Source of the DNA: Phytoseiulus persimilis | Taxonomy: Eukaryota > Arthropoda > Arachnida > Mesostigmata > Phytoseiidae | NCBI GenBank assembly: GCA_037576195.1 | Contig: CM075101.1 | Coordinates: 27,590,001 to 27,654,000, forward strand | Length of the DNA stretch: 64,000 bases | Reading direction: 5' to 3' | Shown here: positions 1 to 11,368 of the stretch, in pieces | Layout of the letters: each line of letters opens with the position of its first letter | Position numbering within the stretch: position 1 is the stretch's first letter | Made by a program: the position numbers and the translations under genes | Notes under the pieces: generated by a model | The model's database searches: none | Seen by the model: the letters and a program-made list of their open reading frames with translations, nothing else | Told to the model about the DNA's origin: nothing

Positions 1-127
1 AGCCAGCCGGCCGCGGAGCCAGCCGACTAGCTAGCCGGCGTTTGTGTCTGGCCCATCCACATTTGTTGCTGGAACTTCGGATGAATGGGACAATGCGATA
101 TTCAGAGCTAGATAATGGCCGCTTCTG

Positions 128-182
128 CTGCTACTGGTGGTGGCGGTGGCGGCGGTTGTTGCTGTCGTCGTCGTCGTCGTGA
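128..182. repeat. Degenerate trinucleotide repeat (GGT/GGC passing to GTC)
   Basis: The sequence passes from GGT and GGC triplets into an uninterrupted GTC run at 164-180. It is a typical imperfect triplet microsatellite. All frames through it belong to short open stretches without other coding character, so a protein homopolymer is unlikely. Confidence 0.85.
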
Positions 183-1099
183 TGTCGCTGCTTCTGATGG
201 CGATAATGGCCCCATGACATAAACACACTTTGGCAATTACGTGCGTGGACACAGTGCGTGCGCACAGGCTCTGCCGACTGTAGACGCCGGGCTATCCGCG
301 ACGAAGTCGCGAATCTGTTTCACCCTGTCGCCTTCTGGAAAGCGCCGCCGCCAACACCGCCACCGCCGCCTCGACCGCGACCACCACGATTACGACCGCA
401 ACCACTGCGCTCTCGGCGTCAGCTCGACGGTGCGACGCTCGCCGGAACCATTTTCGAAATCCTTCAACTGTGGATCTCGTTTGTTACGAATGAGTGTTTT
501 ATTCCAAGAGACCGCCACCACCGTCGGCCAGCCCATTAGCTCCTTTGGATGCGATCATCTCTGGCCACCTGGTTCACTCACTATTTGACTCGATGTTGCA
601 TGATGAACGAGATGGCCGCCTGAGAGAGGTCCAGAGTTGGCTAGGGGTTATCACGTGACACAAACAGCTCCCTCGAATTCCAGCTCTGGTCGTTCGGTCG
701 AGAACTCCAAGTGGCGAAGATGACTTTGTTTCCTGTGACCGATGAGTTCCGACCGACGGGATCTCCGCTGAACGGACGCTGATGCCCTCGATATCGTTGG
801 TATTGTCTGGGGTCCTCTTGTTGAATGTGATACAAAGTAGCCAGTAGTCAGCCGGTTGTTGCACAACAACCTAAATGGTGATGATTTCTCCCCAACGTCG
901 ACCACGACCACGAAAGAGGCCCCTGCGAACAATTCTAAGCATTTCGAGAAGCGTTCGCAGCATCAACGTCGACTCATTTTTGCATCGGCCGTCGCCGATA
1001 ATCAACGCGTTACGCAAAGCGTGCTTTCTGTTGTCTTTGTTCGGCCGCTCTCTCGAAATGCATGAGAGGCCTGACAGCGCCGTTTCCAGAAGATTATGG

Positions 1100-1110
1100 T
1101 TTTTTTTTTT
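1100..1110. repeat. T homopolymer (T11)
   Basis: Eleven consecutive T residues. Similar runs of 9-12 A or T recur at 10046-10055, 13731-13739, 17528-17536, 41807-41818 and 57229-57238. Confidence 0.9.
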
Positions 1111-1534
1111 GACGGAGTTGCTCAACGGAGCCCAATTATTCCCGACCAGGCTCCTCTAAGCCGTATTCCCGCAGTTTTTCTGTCCTGTGCGAGGGGATTT
1201 CAGGGCTCGGAGTTCCCGGCGGCGAGTTCTTCGAGTCCCGGGAACTCGACGATAGAAACGAGAGCCGACAATGAAATCCAGCTTTGTGCCGTTCTGATGC
1301 CGCCGCCGCCGTTGCGATAAAAGTTGGTCTTCGGACTCGCTAGTTTTTGAGTGCACGCGGAACTGCGGAGGTTCGTTGCCCTCTCTCCCTCCCATCTGTC
1401 ATCCCTCAGCGACCTCTCATCGGTCCTGCAACTTCGCAATTAGTGTACTGGGCAGGTCTCTCAGAAGACGACGGATTTGAGCGAACTTGGACCCCATCTC
1501 TCGCTCGAATGAGGTCATCTTGCACGCGTTTCCC

Positions 1535-1618
1535 AAGAGAGAGAAAGTGGGAGAGAAGGAATGGTGGCACTAGAGAGGGGAGGGGAATGAACGAGGGAAG
1601 GAATGACGAGAGAGAGCA
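1535..1618 (+). repeat. Purine-rich tract
   Basis: About 80 bases in which G and A strongly predominate, with GAGAGA and GGGGAGGGG blocks. The opposite strand is a CT-rich tract. Such tracts can act as a polypyrimidine region for a minus-strand 3' splice site or form triplex structures. No adjacent AG at the right place with coding sequence was seen, so no role is assigned. Confidence 0.6.
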
Positions 1619-4600
1619 TCGCTGCAGAGGATCGAACACGATCCTACCGGATCTCGGAACTTTCGCTTCTGGTCTCGGAGGGGGAAATCTGTCTTTCGAA
1701 CCGGCTGCCAGAGCTCTCGTCGTTCGTTCTCGACCCTTCGAACCAATCTGATGGGGCTACTAAAGCGAAGATCGGTTGGCTCGGCCGAGTTCCCAACGCT
1801 CAGTTCTCGAGTGCTATCGAGCCTCTGAGGAATTATTGAAGAATGTCCACTCTGAGCCAAAATGAAAGTCTCCTGTGACGAGCCGATGTCATGAGTTGGT
1901 GCTGTTCGGCCACGGCTATCATTTTAGCGGCGGCGGCGGTGGCGGCAAGGCAGTCATTGAGCGAACGGCTGAGAAAACTCCTCTTTGAACTCTTTGAACA
2001 GTTCCATGTGGTCAGTGAAGGCAGGGGAGTCGATCCAAGAATTACGTGGATCACTATCTGCCGTGCCTTGCGCGATAAAACTTTAGTTCGTCGGGCCGAG
2101 ACTTGAGCGGGGAGCGGTGACCGCAGCGGCGAATCACCTAACTGCTTGCTGGGCTGCGCTGCTCAGCTTGGCATTCGTCGTCGCCGTCGTCCGATGACTA
2201 ACTTCGGTAAAAGCGACCGTGGACAGCGAGCGAGTGAGCAATCAGTCGATCCATTCGATATCAATGGAAGACTTATCGAGGCAAACGTTTAAAACGGGAT
2301 TTCGTCTGCGACTTTTTTGAAATTCTCTCTTCGAACTGCCGGGAGACGGATCTCGATCGCGTTCGACGGCCGCATTGAGTCGATGATACGATGCGAGCCT
2401 ATAAGTGTTTCTTGTCCTATGCGGAACGGGTTTTTAGCTCCGAGCGAGCCAGCAAGCGAGTCACGCTTTCTTGGCTAGCATTTCTAATGCCGCAAAACTC
2501 TCCCTCCAGACTTGGACAGCAACTCTATCGCGTGGTGCACGCATGCCCTTCGAAAATGTCGGCATGGCGAAGGGAGGGGCGCCAGATCATTGAATTTCCA
2601 GCAGTATTGAATTCCGTGATCGCCTCCGTCATCACATCGATTGATACCTCGATCATCGTTCGATCGGCCGACTGACCGAGCTGCCGGCACACGCACGGGA
2701 GGAGGGGAAACCTGTCCAGGTGGCTGGAAGCGCTGGGGGGAAAAAATTAGGTCGACGGTGGCGGGCCCCGAACACCAGGACACAGGCTCCCCAGTCCTCG
2801 ATGTCTCAATCAACCAGTGATCGGCGCCGTAGTGGGCGGAAGTGTATGGAGTCCACCGCGTGTGTGGAACCTTCAGAGGAGTCCGTACCGAGTCTGGGAA
2901 CGGAGAACGAAACACGATTGATGCAGCGGCGCACGTCGGCCGACCCCTCGGTCCCCCGGTCCCCTGAGTTCTCAGATGCTCTGAGAAGCCATACTTCAAC
3001 AAAACCGCCACTACGCTGCATCTTATTAGCTATTGCTTCCTCGGTGGCTCGCTCGCTGACTGCCTGCAACGAGCACCGGAGCAGAAAAGCAGCAAAACAT
3101 GCGGGCGAAGCGAGGAACAGCTAGCTAGCAGGCGAGCGAGCGAACCCAGTAAGCCAAGCGAGTTGAAGGGTGAAGCCCGCACGCTAATGAAGTGAATGGA
3201 AGCTCGCAGTGTTCTCAACGGTGCGTTTGGTCGCTGTTCCGTCGGACCACCGTTGCCACCCCTTTGTCTCCCGGCTTCACCACCTCATAGTTCTGGAATT
3301 TCGTCAGAAGCCGCTGCATGCCACGAGTCCGAAACTGTCGACGGAGCGGAGCAGAATATCCTCGTCGTCCTTGGAAGTTAAAAACTAGTTCTGACCAAGA
3401 AGGCTGGTACCCAGGTTCGCTCTCCCAACTTCCCCGAAACCTCAAACTGTCCGAGCCGGTAGGCCGATCACGGAAAGCGCTCTCCAACCCTCTCTGTGCA
3501 GCCTTGTTTTCCCGACGGGGAAAACTGGGATCAGTTCTCTATCGATCCGTTCGGCGATCGAGCTGAAATCTGGTCCGTTTCACTTTCCACGCTGCGGACT
3601 TCAGTTTCGTCAGGCTCTTGTCCCCTTTCGGCCCGCCATTCACATGTTAAGGTGACTTCCTGCGGAATCCTGAATTCTCCTCTCCCTCTCAGAGGTTCCA
3701 CTGTTCGAAACTTGATCTTGGCATTCGACCATTTTCGTCGAACTCGAAGCTCGTTCCGTGCTGGGTATCAGATTCTAGGGTAGCTCCGCGGTGTTTGCCG
3801 GATCGGCCAGCGGTCCCAGAGTCCTATGTATTCCCATGCATTACTCACAAGGGGCGAATAACTGAGCCAGTTGGCCAGGCAACCCTCCGCGCCAGGGAAC
3901 GAAATTAGCACTGACCAGTGAAACGAAAGAGTCGCTTGCTGCGCCAAATTAGAGCCACGTTTATCACCGCGCGCTCCGACCAACTATTATATAAATGCGC
4001 GTAGTACTAGTGAAAAGCGGCTGAGTTATGCCGCGGCTCTTCCCTCAGGTGGACGGGTGAGCGAGCGACTCGGCTATTGAGCAGCTTCAATGTAATGTCG
4101 TTTCGCCGACTCGGGTGAAAATTACAACCCTCTGCCCCTGACAACCGTGTGCGCTTGGTGACTCTCCTCGGTTAAACATGCGGTCTCAGTTGCGGTAACC
4201 ACAGAATTTTTCCACAAAACCAGCTCAGGAAGCCGCGCAATTCCAGCTCCCATTTCGAAGAATACTTTGTGTTTGTTGTTCTGCAATTTTCCCGCGTTCC
4301 TGTCTGATCTCTCGAGAATACCGGTCCGTTTTTTTTCTTATTAGCGTTGGAGTTGACGTTCCGGACTGCTCGCGGCCTGACTGGTGCCCCTGGAGTCCAC
4401 TGCTTCGAGGTTCGGCCCCAGCTGGTTGTTGAGTGGGGTTGACGGTTGAAACGGTTCAGCTTGCCGTTAAGGTGCATGGGATGCCAGCTACGTACTCAGT
4501 ATCAAAGTTGAAGATCATGATGGGCCGCCCTGGCAAACACTCGGACACTCATACAGTTTGCATACGTCGAACGGACACCTCCTAATCGCTACGATATAAA

Positions 4601-5444
4601 TCTTCAGCAGTGTATTCTATGTATAGAATAGGCGGCGTCGAGGACGGTAATTGTTGACACAACAATTTTCAGTCGTCGACGTAGACGTAAATACATGTTG
4701 TGAAGTGTGGACGATGCTGTTCATGCGCCGGAGCTCAGAAACCTTTTGCTTCCCGATCGCAGAGCTCTCAGGGGGAACTGAGGCCATCAAGAAAAAGCAG
4801 AAAAGTGAGCGGTCTAACTTGTGCGCGATGCCGCCAGCTATCGCGCTGGGAGCGATCTCCGGGGCTGTTCCGTGTTTCACTCTGGCTGCTCGAACAGCTC
4901 GTTGGGCCCGGAGGTCGGTCGGCCTCTGCCTCCGGCACATGCCCGAAAAGTCGGCAACGTTCTCTCCTCTGCAGGGGAGGCCGCGCTCGAAGGTCCGAAG
5001 GTAGACGATAAATATCGGTGTGTACCGCGAGCCGATCCGTGCAGCCGGCATACGTGGCGACGCATCTGCTGCGGACGTCATCGAAAAAATGTACGACAAC
5101 GTCGCCGCCGATGATGACAAAATAATGGTCATAATAATAATAGAAGCATTAATCTTATCTGAGCTCTGCGCGACTCCTGGATAGTGAATTTACATAGAAT
5201 GGAGAAACAAAAAGAGCTGCCGCTGTCGAAGTCGTTGAGGCACGGCACGACGAATGAGTGAGTGAGCAAGCGGGCAAACGAGCTAGCGAGCGAGGTAGAC
5301 AGAAGATGTGATGATGCAACGTCAAACGGCGACGGTGCGTTGATGTCGACCGTCAAAGGAGATGAAGAAGGCGACAACTACGGGGTTATCGCATCTCAAT
5401 ACATCAGCTTACATGAGTTCGATGTAGTCGCCATCGTTCTCCTC

Positions 5445-5517
5445 GCGGGAGTTCTCTCTCTCTCCCTCATTCTGTTTCTCTCTCGCTCGCAAGATCGTTC
5501 TCTCCCGTCAGGTAGGG
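5445..5517 (+). other. CT-rich tract ending in CAG|GTAGGG (weak ratchet-like site)
   Basis: A pyrimidine-rich run (CTCTCT and TCTCCC blocks) ends in CAG at 5509-5511, followed directly by GTAGGG. The 3' splice-site half is good. The 5' half matches the consensus at +1, +2, +3 and +5 but not +4. It is a weaker member of the class seen at 10500, 35935 and 52329. A plain 3' splice site or a simple repeat is equally possible. Confidence 0.2.
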
Positions 5518-5524
5518 AAGCGGG

Positions 5525-5541
5525 CGGTCGGTCGGTCGGTC
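5525..5541. repeat. (CGGT)n period-4 run
   Basis: Four consecutive CGGT units directly after the CT-rich tract. It is one of about 25 short GC-rich period-4 runs in the window. Confidence 0.9.
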
Positions 5542-6741
5542 CGAGAGTAAGGCAGGCAAACACAGGCTGTCGAGAGTGGATTGGAGCATGATGGAGGGAA
5601 AAAAAGCGGCACGACACGAATTGAAGCTCTTTAGAGTCTCTTATGTCGTGTTTTGAGTTTTTCAATTCCTCGTGAGGGGGAGGCTGCTGCCGATGCCGGG
5701 GAGCTCCCTGTGTCGGGCCGACTTAGCGGCGGACGAACCGACTGACGCAGAGAGCCGGTGCACTCAGGCAGGCAGTTCTCTCAAGAACCCAGTGAGCCGA
5801 AGTTTGGTTTCGATGATGCCGCCGCTGCCTCGATCCAAGCAGATGTTCTCGAAGAATTCGAGGATAGCGTTTTTGTAGTGCCAACCTTTGCTTGGTTTTG
5901 AGGGGAAAAATTGATTCGAGGGGAAGAAGTATCCGAAGACTCGCGTCCGCCAGCAAAAAAGAGAAAGAGAGCTCAGTTTGTCCAAAAATGAGGGAAGAAC
6001 TCGGCCGATTTGTTCCGAAGTCGGCGTCAAAGAAAAACTACTTTCGCTTACCGTCGCGCGAGCTCCTGAGCGCCGGGAGTCGAACCGGTCGGTCGAGACC
6101 AACAGAAGAGAAGAAAAACGGCTTTATGAGAACAATATTGTATTTTGTGAAATCGACTCCGTGATGGTGTCGATGGCAGCAGTGATTGCAAGAATCTGGC
6201 GGCCCGGGTAGAAGTATCTGTCGGCACCAAGCCGCAGCGTCTTCAACTTCGCGCTTCAACACTCCGAAACAATGAGCAAGTATCGATCTGATAGAAAATC
6301 GCCCGTCCTTTGTGTTTTCCCTCGGTCGCTTGTATCATATTCATTCGCGAGTCCTGCAGGGGGAAGGCTGCAACAACTGAGAACTTTGCTTTCTCTTCTT
6401 CTGGCGGCCGAATGAATATGTTCCAACCCAGGATGAGCTCCGGCACAATGTTCGCTCAAGTTTCACGATATTCCTGCGCGCCAAACACTCGAAATCGATC
6501 GGTGTCACCCCGACGAACTCCTGCTTGTCGCAGTCTGGTTGTTGTCTCTCCTAGATGAAGGAATCCTTTGCTTTCCAAGGCAGAGAGATGTCGTCGGTGG
6601 ATAGCTTAGCGGGTGCGCTGGAAGGTTTGGAGATTCGAAGAGAGCGCTGATGGGGACGACGTTCTCGAGATGCTCAAGCGGCCCCTGCAAATAATCAGAA
6701 TCCCTCAAGCGTCGCTCGCAGTGAGGTTTTCCAGAACGCGC

Positions 6742-6799
6742 ATGGAAATTTGAATAGAGCCTGATCAGTCATGGAAAATTGAATAGAGCCTGATCAGTC
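6742..6799. repeat. 29-bp tandem duplication
   Basis: Two head-to-tail copies of a 29-bp unit, at 6742-6770 and 6771-6799, differ at one base (T or A at unit position 8). Each unit contains TGATCA. Near-identity implies a recent local duplication, for example by replication slippage. Confidence 0.95.
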
Positions 6800-7159
6800 C
6801 TGTTTCTGAACTCATCTCCATCGGGACCGAACATTGGTCAATCATCTACAGCTTGGAAACGGAGAGTCGAGACAGGAGAAAAAAGTCACCCTTAGGCGGT
6901 TTCCCCTCATATATCAATGTCTTGTGAGAGTGTTGGACTGCGCTGCGCCACCGGACAGCATTGATTGCTACCATAGCACTGATCAACCAAGATAACATCA
7001 TCCCTCTCTCGGTGAGCGCGTGTTTGAAAGTGATGATTATTCATGATTTTCTCCTCTTAAATCAACTGGTTGCGCGAACGGACGCCGGGCAGGTCGATGT
7101 TCAGCTTTGCAGCCGAATCGTCGACAGTGCGGTGGCGTTGGCGGCGGAGGGCGAACAAA

Positions 7160-7238
7160 TGAATAAGCGAAAAAGTAAAAGAAAGAAAGAAAATAAAGGA
7201 AGAGCGAACGAACGAGCGAAAAATCTACGAGAAGGATT
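7160..7238 (+). repeat. Purine-rich A/G tract
   Basis: AAAG, GAAA and GAACGA words dominate for about 80 bases. It creates a lysine- and arginine-rich reading frame that should not be mistaken for a nuclear localisation signal without other support. Confidence 0.6.
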
Positions 7239-7898
7239 GATCGCTTGACCTGCGACCTGCTGAAGCCGACGATGCCGGAGCCGGTTGTTGTCGCTGTTGA
7301 TAGTTTCGGCGATGTTGCCGTAGAACTCGTTGTTGCGACCATCGCTGCTGCTATCGATTAATTGTTGTTGCTGTCGACAGTCGGCCTCATCGTTTGGAGG
7401 GTTCGCTGATGCGGCGACGCTGCAGTGTATTCCGGCGCTGAAAGTCGAGAACATGGAGTGGGAGGAGCGGGCCCCTCGTTGTATAGAATTCTCTTCGGGA
7501 ATTACAAGAAGTAAGAGAGACTTTCGCGCTGATTTTAGCTCAGACGGCTGCGCAAGCTCCTCTGGTCCAGCGTTTTGCGACGACAATCGTCGGAAATCGC
7601 TTCGACCGAATTCCCAGGGACCAATTTCTCTAGAAGAGACCTCTAACTCTTGGTGAATTTTCTTCAAGTTACTCTGAGTAATTTGTTTGCGAAAGTCGAT
7701 CCACCGCATTAGAACGACGACGGTTATGGCGGTGGGGGAACGGAACATGAGGGCTCTTGGCTTCTATCATTTTTTTCCTCTCCGTTGTCTTCTCCATCTT
7801 CTTCGGGTCGTCTCCACAACACCCACAGCTTGATTAAGTCGGAAAAATAAGTTCCAGCCACGGAACGTCCATTATTAACGTTCATTTTGTGAGATGAC

Positions 7899-7934
7899 GA
7901 GCGGGCGGGCGGGCGGGCGGACGGACGAGCGAGC
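7899..7934. repeat. Compound period-4 run (GCGG to ACGG to GCGA)
   Basis: GCGG units change without interruption to ACGG and then GCGA units. The period of four is kept while the unit changes, a pattern repeated at several other loci in the window. Confidence 0.9.
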
Positions 7935-8187
7935 GCATCAACCGACGAGTAAACCGACAGCCACACCGACATCGGCTCCTCGAGCAACAACACCCAAACC
8001 GAATTTAAGCCCGACATCTTGTTGAGGGCTCTTCCAAAGCGTTCGTAATTATGGAATTTCGGCTGCTCTTTGTTTTCTTCTGTGGCGTTTCATCCCATCG
8101 CAATCTCGCCGAATCGATGCAGCGAAAAGACTCATCGCAGTGCATCGATTTCCTCGAAAGGATGTGAAATCCTTCAATCGTCCTGAT

Positions 8188-8208
8188 CCCCCCCCCCCCC
8201 CCCCCCCC
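8188..8208. repeat. C homopolymer (C21)
   Basis: Twenty-one consecutive C residues, the longest homopolymer in the window. Length may be unreliable in the assembly. Other G or C runs: G10 at 15346-15355, G13 at 23878-23890, C11 at 37259-37269, G12 at 63105-63116. Confidence 0.9.
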
Positions 8209-9481
8209 GCTTCGTTGTCGTGTTTCGGAAGCGTTTGTGCCATCTTCATGACGATCTCACCGTCAGAGGCTTTTGTGCGGAACGGCAGTTGAAACACGAG
8301 CTAATTGGCAGACGTTATTCCTCGAGTCCACACCTGCAGTTCTAGTTATTAGCGGATCCAATTTCTACTATCTTCTCATTCATCTACAGCGAGTAGCAAT
8401 ATGCTCAAACATTCTCGCACTCGTCGTTTCAAATTACGTCGGTCACAGAATCTAGATGGCTCCACGAGCGGCTGACCGAACAAAATACGAAGCGTTGGAA
8501 TTAACAGTAGAAGTAACGAGTTTATGTGGCTTTTGAATCTCAGATAATTAACGTGAGAGGCAGAGCTAAAACTGAATTCTCCACGCTCCTGTTCTGACCG
8601 CTTAGTCACGAAAACCAGAAACTCTTCTCTCCCCATAATGCAACCATCATCGGTTGATATAATCATGACCACAATGAGGTGCCATTGATGTTGTTTCGGA
8701 CTACGTGTTCTCGGCTCGTCATTCGAGCTGTGAGGGAAACGTTCTCCACAATATTCTGCTCTCGCCAGGGCTCCTCGCGCTCTGTGATCACGGTATTCGT
8801 TTCCATTCCGCCAAAATCATATTTCCGTTCTCCACTTAGCACTGGTGCGATTGCTTTCAATGTTTTACTTGACGTCTCCTCTGTACCCTCTTCATCGTTC
8901 CTTTCAGAGGTCATACATGTACGGTATCTTGAATTCGGCGCTTGTGAAAATGCGCCTTGCTGTTAGCAACAATGCCGCTGATTGTCGCAATCACAACGTA
9001 CTCTGAAGCTGTTGAACCCGTTGCGATCTCAGCCGATTCGGAGTTCTCGTCGTGAGAGAGGTGGACTTGGAGGGTTGTCCCTGTTACTCGGCCTTCTAGA
9101 GCGGGCGCAGCGAGAGCTGCAGAGGTGGCAAAGCATGAGGGAGATGCCGAGCTCCCCGCGCCGCAGCAGAAGTTTTCGATTCATCAAGTGCAGCAGTGGA
9201 AGAAGAAAGGCTTCGCTCACGAGTCCGGCCAGATTCGGTCGACACGGCGTTGCGCTAATGATCCAGCATTTCAGATTTACTTTATTCCATAGACAGGTTG
9301 CTCGGCAGGCTGCCGGCGGGCCTTACCGCCTGGCGCCCTTCCTCTCGGTTTGACGCTGAACTCTGTCGGTCCGAATGTTTGTCAGCCTCCTTGCCCGATC
9401 GCCGGAGCCTTCTCGACGGCGACTTGCCAGCCTGTCTTCTCCTAACTACCTGCCGCCTCATTCGTCGGCTGACCGGGCCCT

Positions 9482-9526
9482 TGAGCGGGCACTCCAGTCA
9501 TTTCCTTTTTAATTTATTAGGTAATA
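9482..9526 (+). other. Splice-like site TAG|GTAATA after a T-rich tract
   Basis: A T-rich stretch ends in TTATTAG at 9520, followed directly by GTAATA. Adjacent 3' and 5' splice signals make it a weak ratchet-like candidate. The 5' half is below consensus because +4 to +6 read ATA. It lies 980 bases upstream of the much better site at 10500. Confidence 0.15.
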
Positions 9527-9700
9527 AGCTCCTAAATAAGCATTCGTTGGCATGTTCCGTGACGTAGGGAGAAATATATTACCTCGTATTCATTTTGAAA
9601 TTTTAATGAGTCGTCCATTTCCCCTTTCTGAACACTTAGAATTCTTGTTGTAACAGCGACGGCGGCGACACCACCTCTGTCTTGAGCGTCATCATTGTTC

Positions 9701-9721
9701 CCATAGTAGCTGCTACTATGG
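9701..9721. other. 21-bp perfect palindrome
   Basis: Ten-base arms CCATAGTAGC and GCTACTATGG flank a single T. Perfect dyad symmetry of this length suits either a dimeric DNA-binding site or a small cruciform. Surrounding sequence shows no matching element end or target duplication, so I assign no function. Confidence 0.9.
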
Positions 9722-10473
9722 AAGTGATCCGTTGCTGTTAGTGCTGAGCCGCGGCCGCATTATGACTTATGAAAAAAGGGATTTCTGATGAAGACGACGT
9801 CAGAAGCATGCGAACCGAGGAAAGAGCGGAAATACTTGTGAACAACGGCCCAATGAGCTCTTCGAATGGTCATCGTATTGATCGCTCCTTCCGAAAACTC
9901 CTCTCTCCTCAGAGAGCCGGGCATGCGAGGAACGATCCGCTCTGCCCTGCGGATTCCGTATGTGAATTCAGGTCTCACCGCTCCCCCTGACCTCGGGCTC
10001 GAGAGGGGGCTTAATCTCCCATCGGCTCGTTCCCTTCATTCAGCTTCGCGAGAGAAAAAAAAAACTGGAAGAATGTGAGAACCTTCGCATTCTATGGTCG
10101 GCGGCCCAAGCCTGCAGAAGGACTCGGGTCGCATTCGAAGCGAATCCTCGCAAGCGACAGGGCCTGTGTAGCAACTTATCACCGAAAACTGTTGCTCCTG
10201 TGCATGGGTATTTCTCTCTCTCGCCAGGCTTGTCCCTACGAGGTCAGACGTAGGTGGAACTGGATTCGGGCTGATGCCGCAAGCGACAGGCTGATAAATC
10301 ACGACAAAACACGAATACTCTGCCCGTTTGTCTTTCTGTCTTCGTCGTTGTTGCAGTCTTCGTGGTTGCGGGATGACCTGTCTTCCCATCCGGTGGTCGG
10401 ACACGTACACGATTATACAGAGGGATATATAGATCTTCGCTGATGAATGTTGCCGTTTGCGGTTCACGAACAT

Positions 10474-10510
10474 GCCTAACCTGTGGTTGTTTTGTTCCAG
10501 GTGAGTCTAC
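10474..10510 (+). other. Candidate recursive splice site 1
   Basis: In order: CTAAC at 10476-10480, a T/G-rich pyrimidine-containing stretch, TTCCAG ending at 10500, then GTGAGT at 10501. The presumed branch A (10479) lies 21 bases from the AG. A 3' splice site joined directly to a strong 5' splice site with no exon between is the structure of ratchet points, where long introns are removed in steps. Alternatives are an ordinary 5' splice site of an undetected exon, or chance. Two comparable sites on the same strand favour the ratchet reading. Confidence 0.4.
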
Positions 10511-10631
10511 AAACATCGAGTTTGGCCAGGTGGGCGTAGAAACCTGCCGCCGTGGCAGCGACAGCAGCAACGGCGGCAAGTACCACCGAGTACTTTGTCT
10601 TCATCAGTCGAGATGTCGGGAGGGTCTAGAG

Positions 10632-10649
10632 CTTCACGACTTCGTGAAG
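10632..10649. other. 8-bp stem, 2-base loop inverted repeat
   Basis: Arms CTTCACGA and TCGTGAAG with CT between them. Perfect pairing over eight base pairs, possibly a binding site or hairpin. No function can be assigned. Confidence 0.8.
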
Positions 10650-10690
10650 TACGGCAGAGACACCGCTGCAGGAGGAGGAGGCGCTCCTCC

Positions 10691-10730
10691 GCTCGCTCGG
10701 TCGGTCGGTCGGCTGGCTGGCTGGCTGGCT
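10691..10730. repeat. Compound period-4 run (GCTC to GGTC to GGCT)
   Basis: CGCT units pass to CGGT units and then to GGCT units in one continuous 40-base tract. The unit switches twice while the spacing stays at four. Confidence 0.95.
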
Positions 10731-11204
10731 TTCTTGCCGGGCAGTTGCTCGTTTGGTTCGTCGCTCGATTCCAGTGACACGGAGTGAAGATACCCGATAC
10801 GCCGCGCAATTTAACGACTTCAAGTACCGGTACTGCTTAAGTTCTCTCCTCGCGGCTGAGGTGGTCCCGCCTCTCCTCGTTGTGGTTCATGTAGTTGTTG
10901 TCGTTGTTGCAACAATTTTGTTGTTCCGCGAGCGGATCTACAGCGGTGCTCTGTAATGTATGCTTGTCGAATGGAAGCAACAGCGGAGCGGTCGCCGCTG
11001 CGACCTTGTTCGATTAAAACAACCGGAATCGGTCGGCTCCCGAAGTGCATCAGCCACTCGGTCGGTCTTTCCATCAGTCGACAATCCACATGGGTTGGCC
11101 AGGCAAACAGTCGGTCCGCAGTTGAGCATGGTTTATTGTAAATTTCGTTTTAATTACAGCGAGATTATGATTGAAAGCTAAGCGTACGACTCACGATGTC
11201 CGAT

Positions 11205-11214
11205 CGCGCGCGCG
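11205..11214. repeat. Alternating CG tract
   Basis: Five CG dinucleotides in a row, a left-handed-DNA-prone sequence. Longer members occur at 13163, 21399 and 23265. Confidence 0.9.
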
Positions 11215-11313
11215 TTGGAGGCCGCTTCGACCGGCTGCGGCCTGTTGGGCAGATCTTTTGCTTTGTGGCAGGCGTACCACACCTCTCTCAGAACATTCTG
11301 CGTGTGTGCTTTG

Positions 11314-11368
11314 TCGGTTGGTTAGATAGCCGGCTGGCTGGTTGGTTGGTTGGCTGGCTGGCTCGGTC
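11314..11368. repeat. Period-4 run (GGCT and GGTT units)
   Basis: GGCT units switch to GGTT and back to GGCT, then to CGGT. It resembles the compound runs at 10691 and 63333. Confidence 0.9.

Larger units (their letters stand above)
1..5500. other. No recognisable gene; repeats and random ORFs
   Basis: No reading frame here resembles a known protein. The longest is 171 codons on the minus strand (5132-4617); its composition is unremarkable and it has no domain. The stretch holds degenerate GGT/GGC/GTC trinucleotides near 128-182, GCC/CCA-type trinucleotides near 341-388, a T11 run at 1100-1110, a purine-rich tract near 1535-1618, and a good acceptor-like sequence ending at 4974 that leads into no convincing exon. 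I infer intronic or intergenic DNA. Confidence 0.5.
5600..9480. other. No recognisable gene; duplication, homopolymer and period-4 runs
   Basis: Open frames at 6961-7248 (plus) and 7748-7101 (minus, 215 codons) were examined. The first contains a lysine-rich end that comes from low-complexity AAAG DNA. The second ends in hydrophobic and serine-rich noise. Neither has a domain or good splice borders. The rest of the stretch holds the tandem duplication at 6742, the run at 7899 and the C21 tract at 8188. Confidence 0.5.

Noticed and set aside
5262-5591. Plus-strand frame with a possible transmembrane segment
   Set aside because: The hydrophobic segment is encoded by the CT-rich tract at 5445-5510 and the start lies in a GCGA/GAGC repeat, so both halves are explained by low-complexity DNA.
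6070-6095. Minus-strand tRNA B-box-like GGTTCGACTCC
   Set aside because: No A-box upstream on that strand, and the T-stem arms do not pair.
6961-7248. Plus-strand frame with a lysine-rich tail resembling a nuclear localisation signal
   Set aside because: The tail is the AAAG/GAAA purine tract, and the frame starts at TTG with a donor-like GGTGAG inside it.
7101-7748. 215-codon minus-strand frame with a glutamine run and a hydrophobic end
   Set aside because: The hydrophobic end is the complement of an AAAG low-complexity tract, and no splice borders or family resemblance were found.
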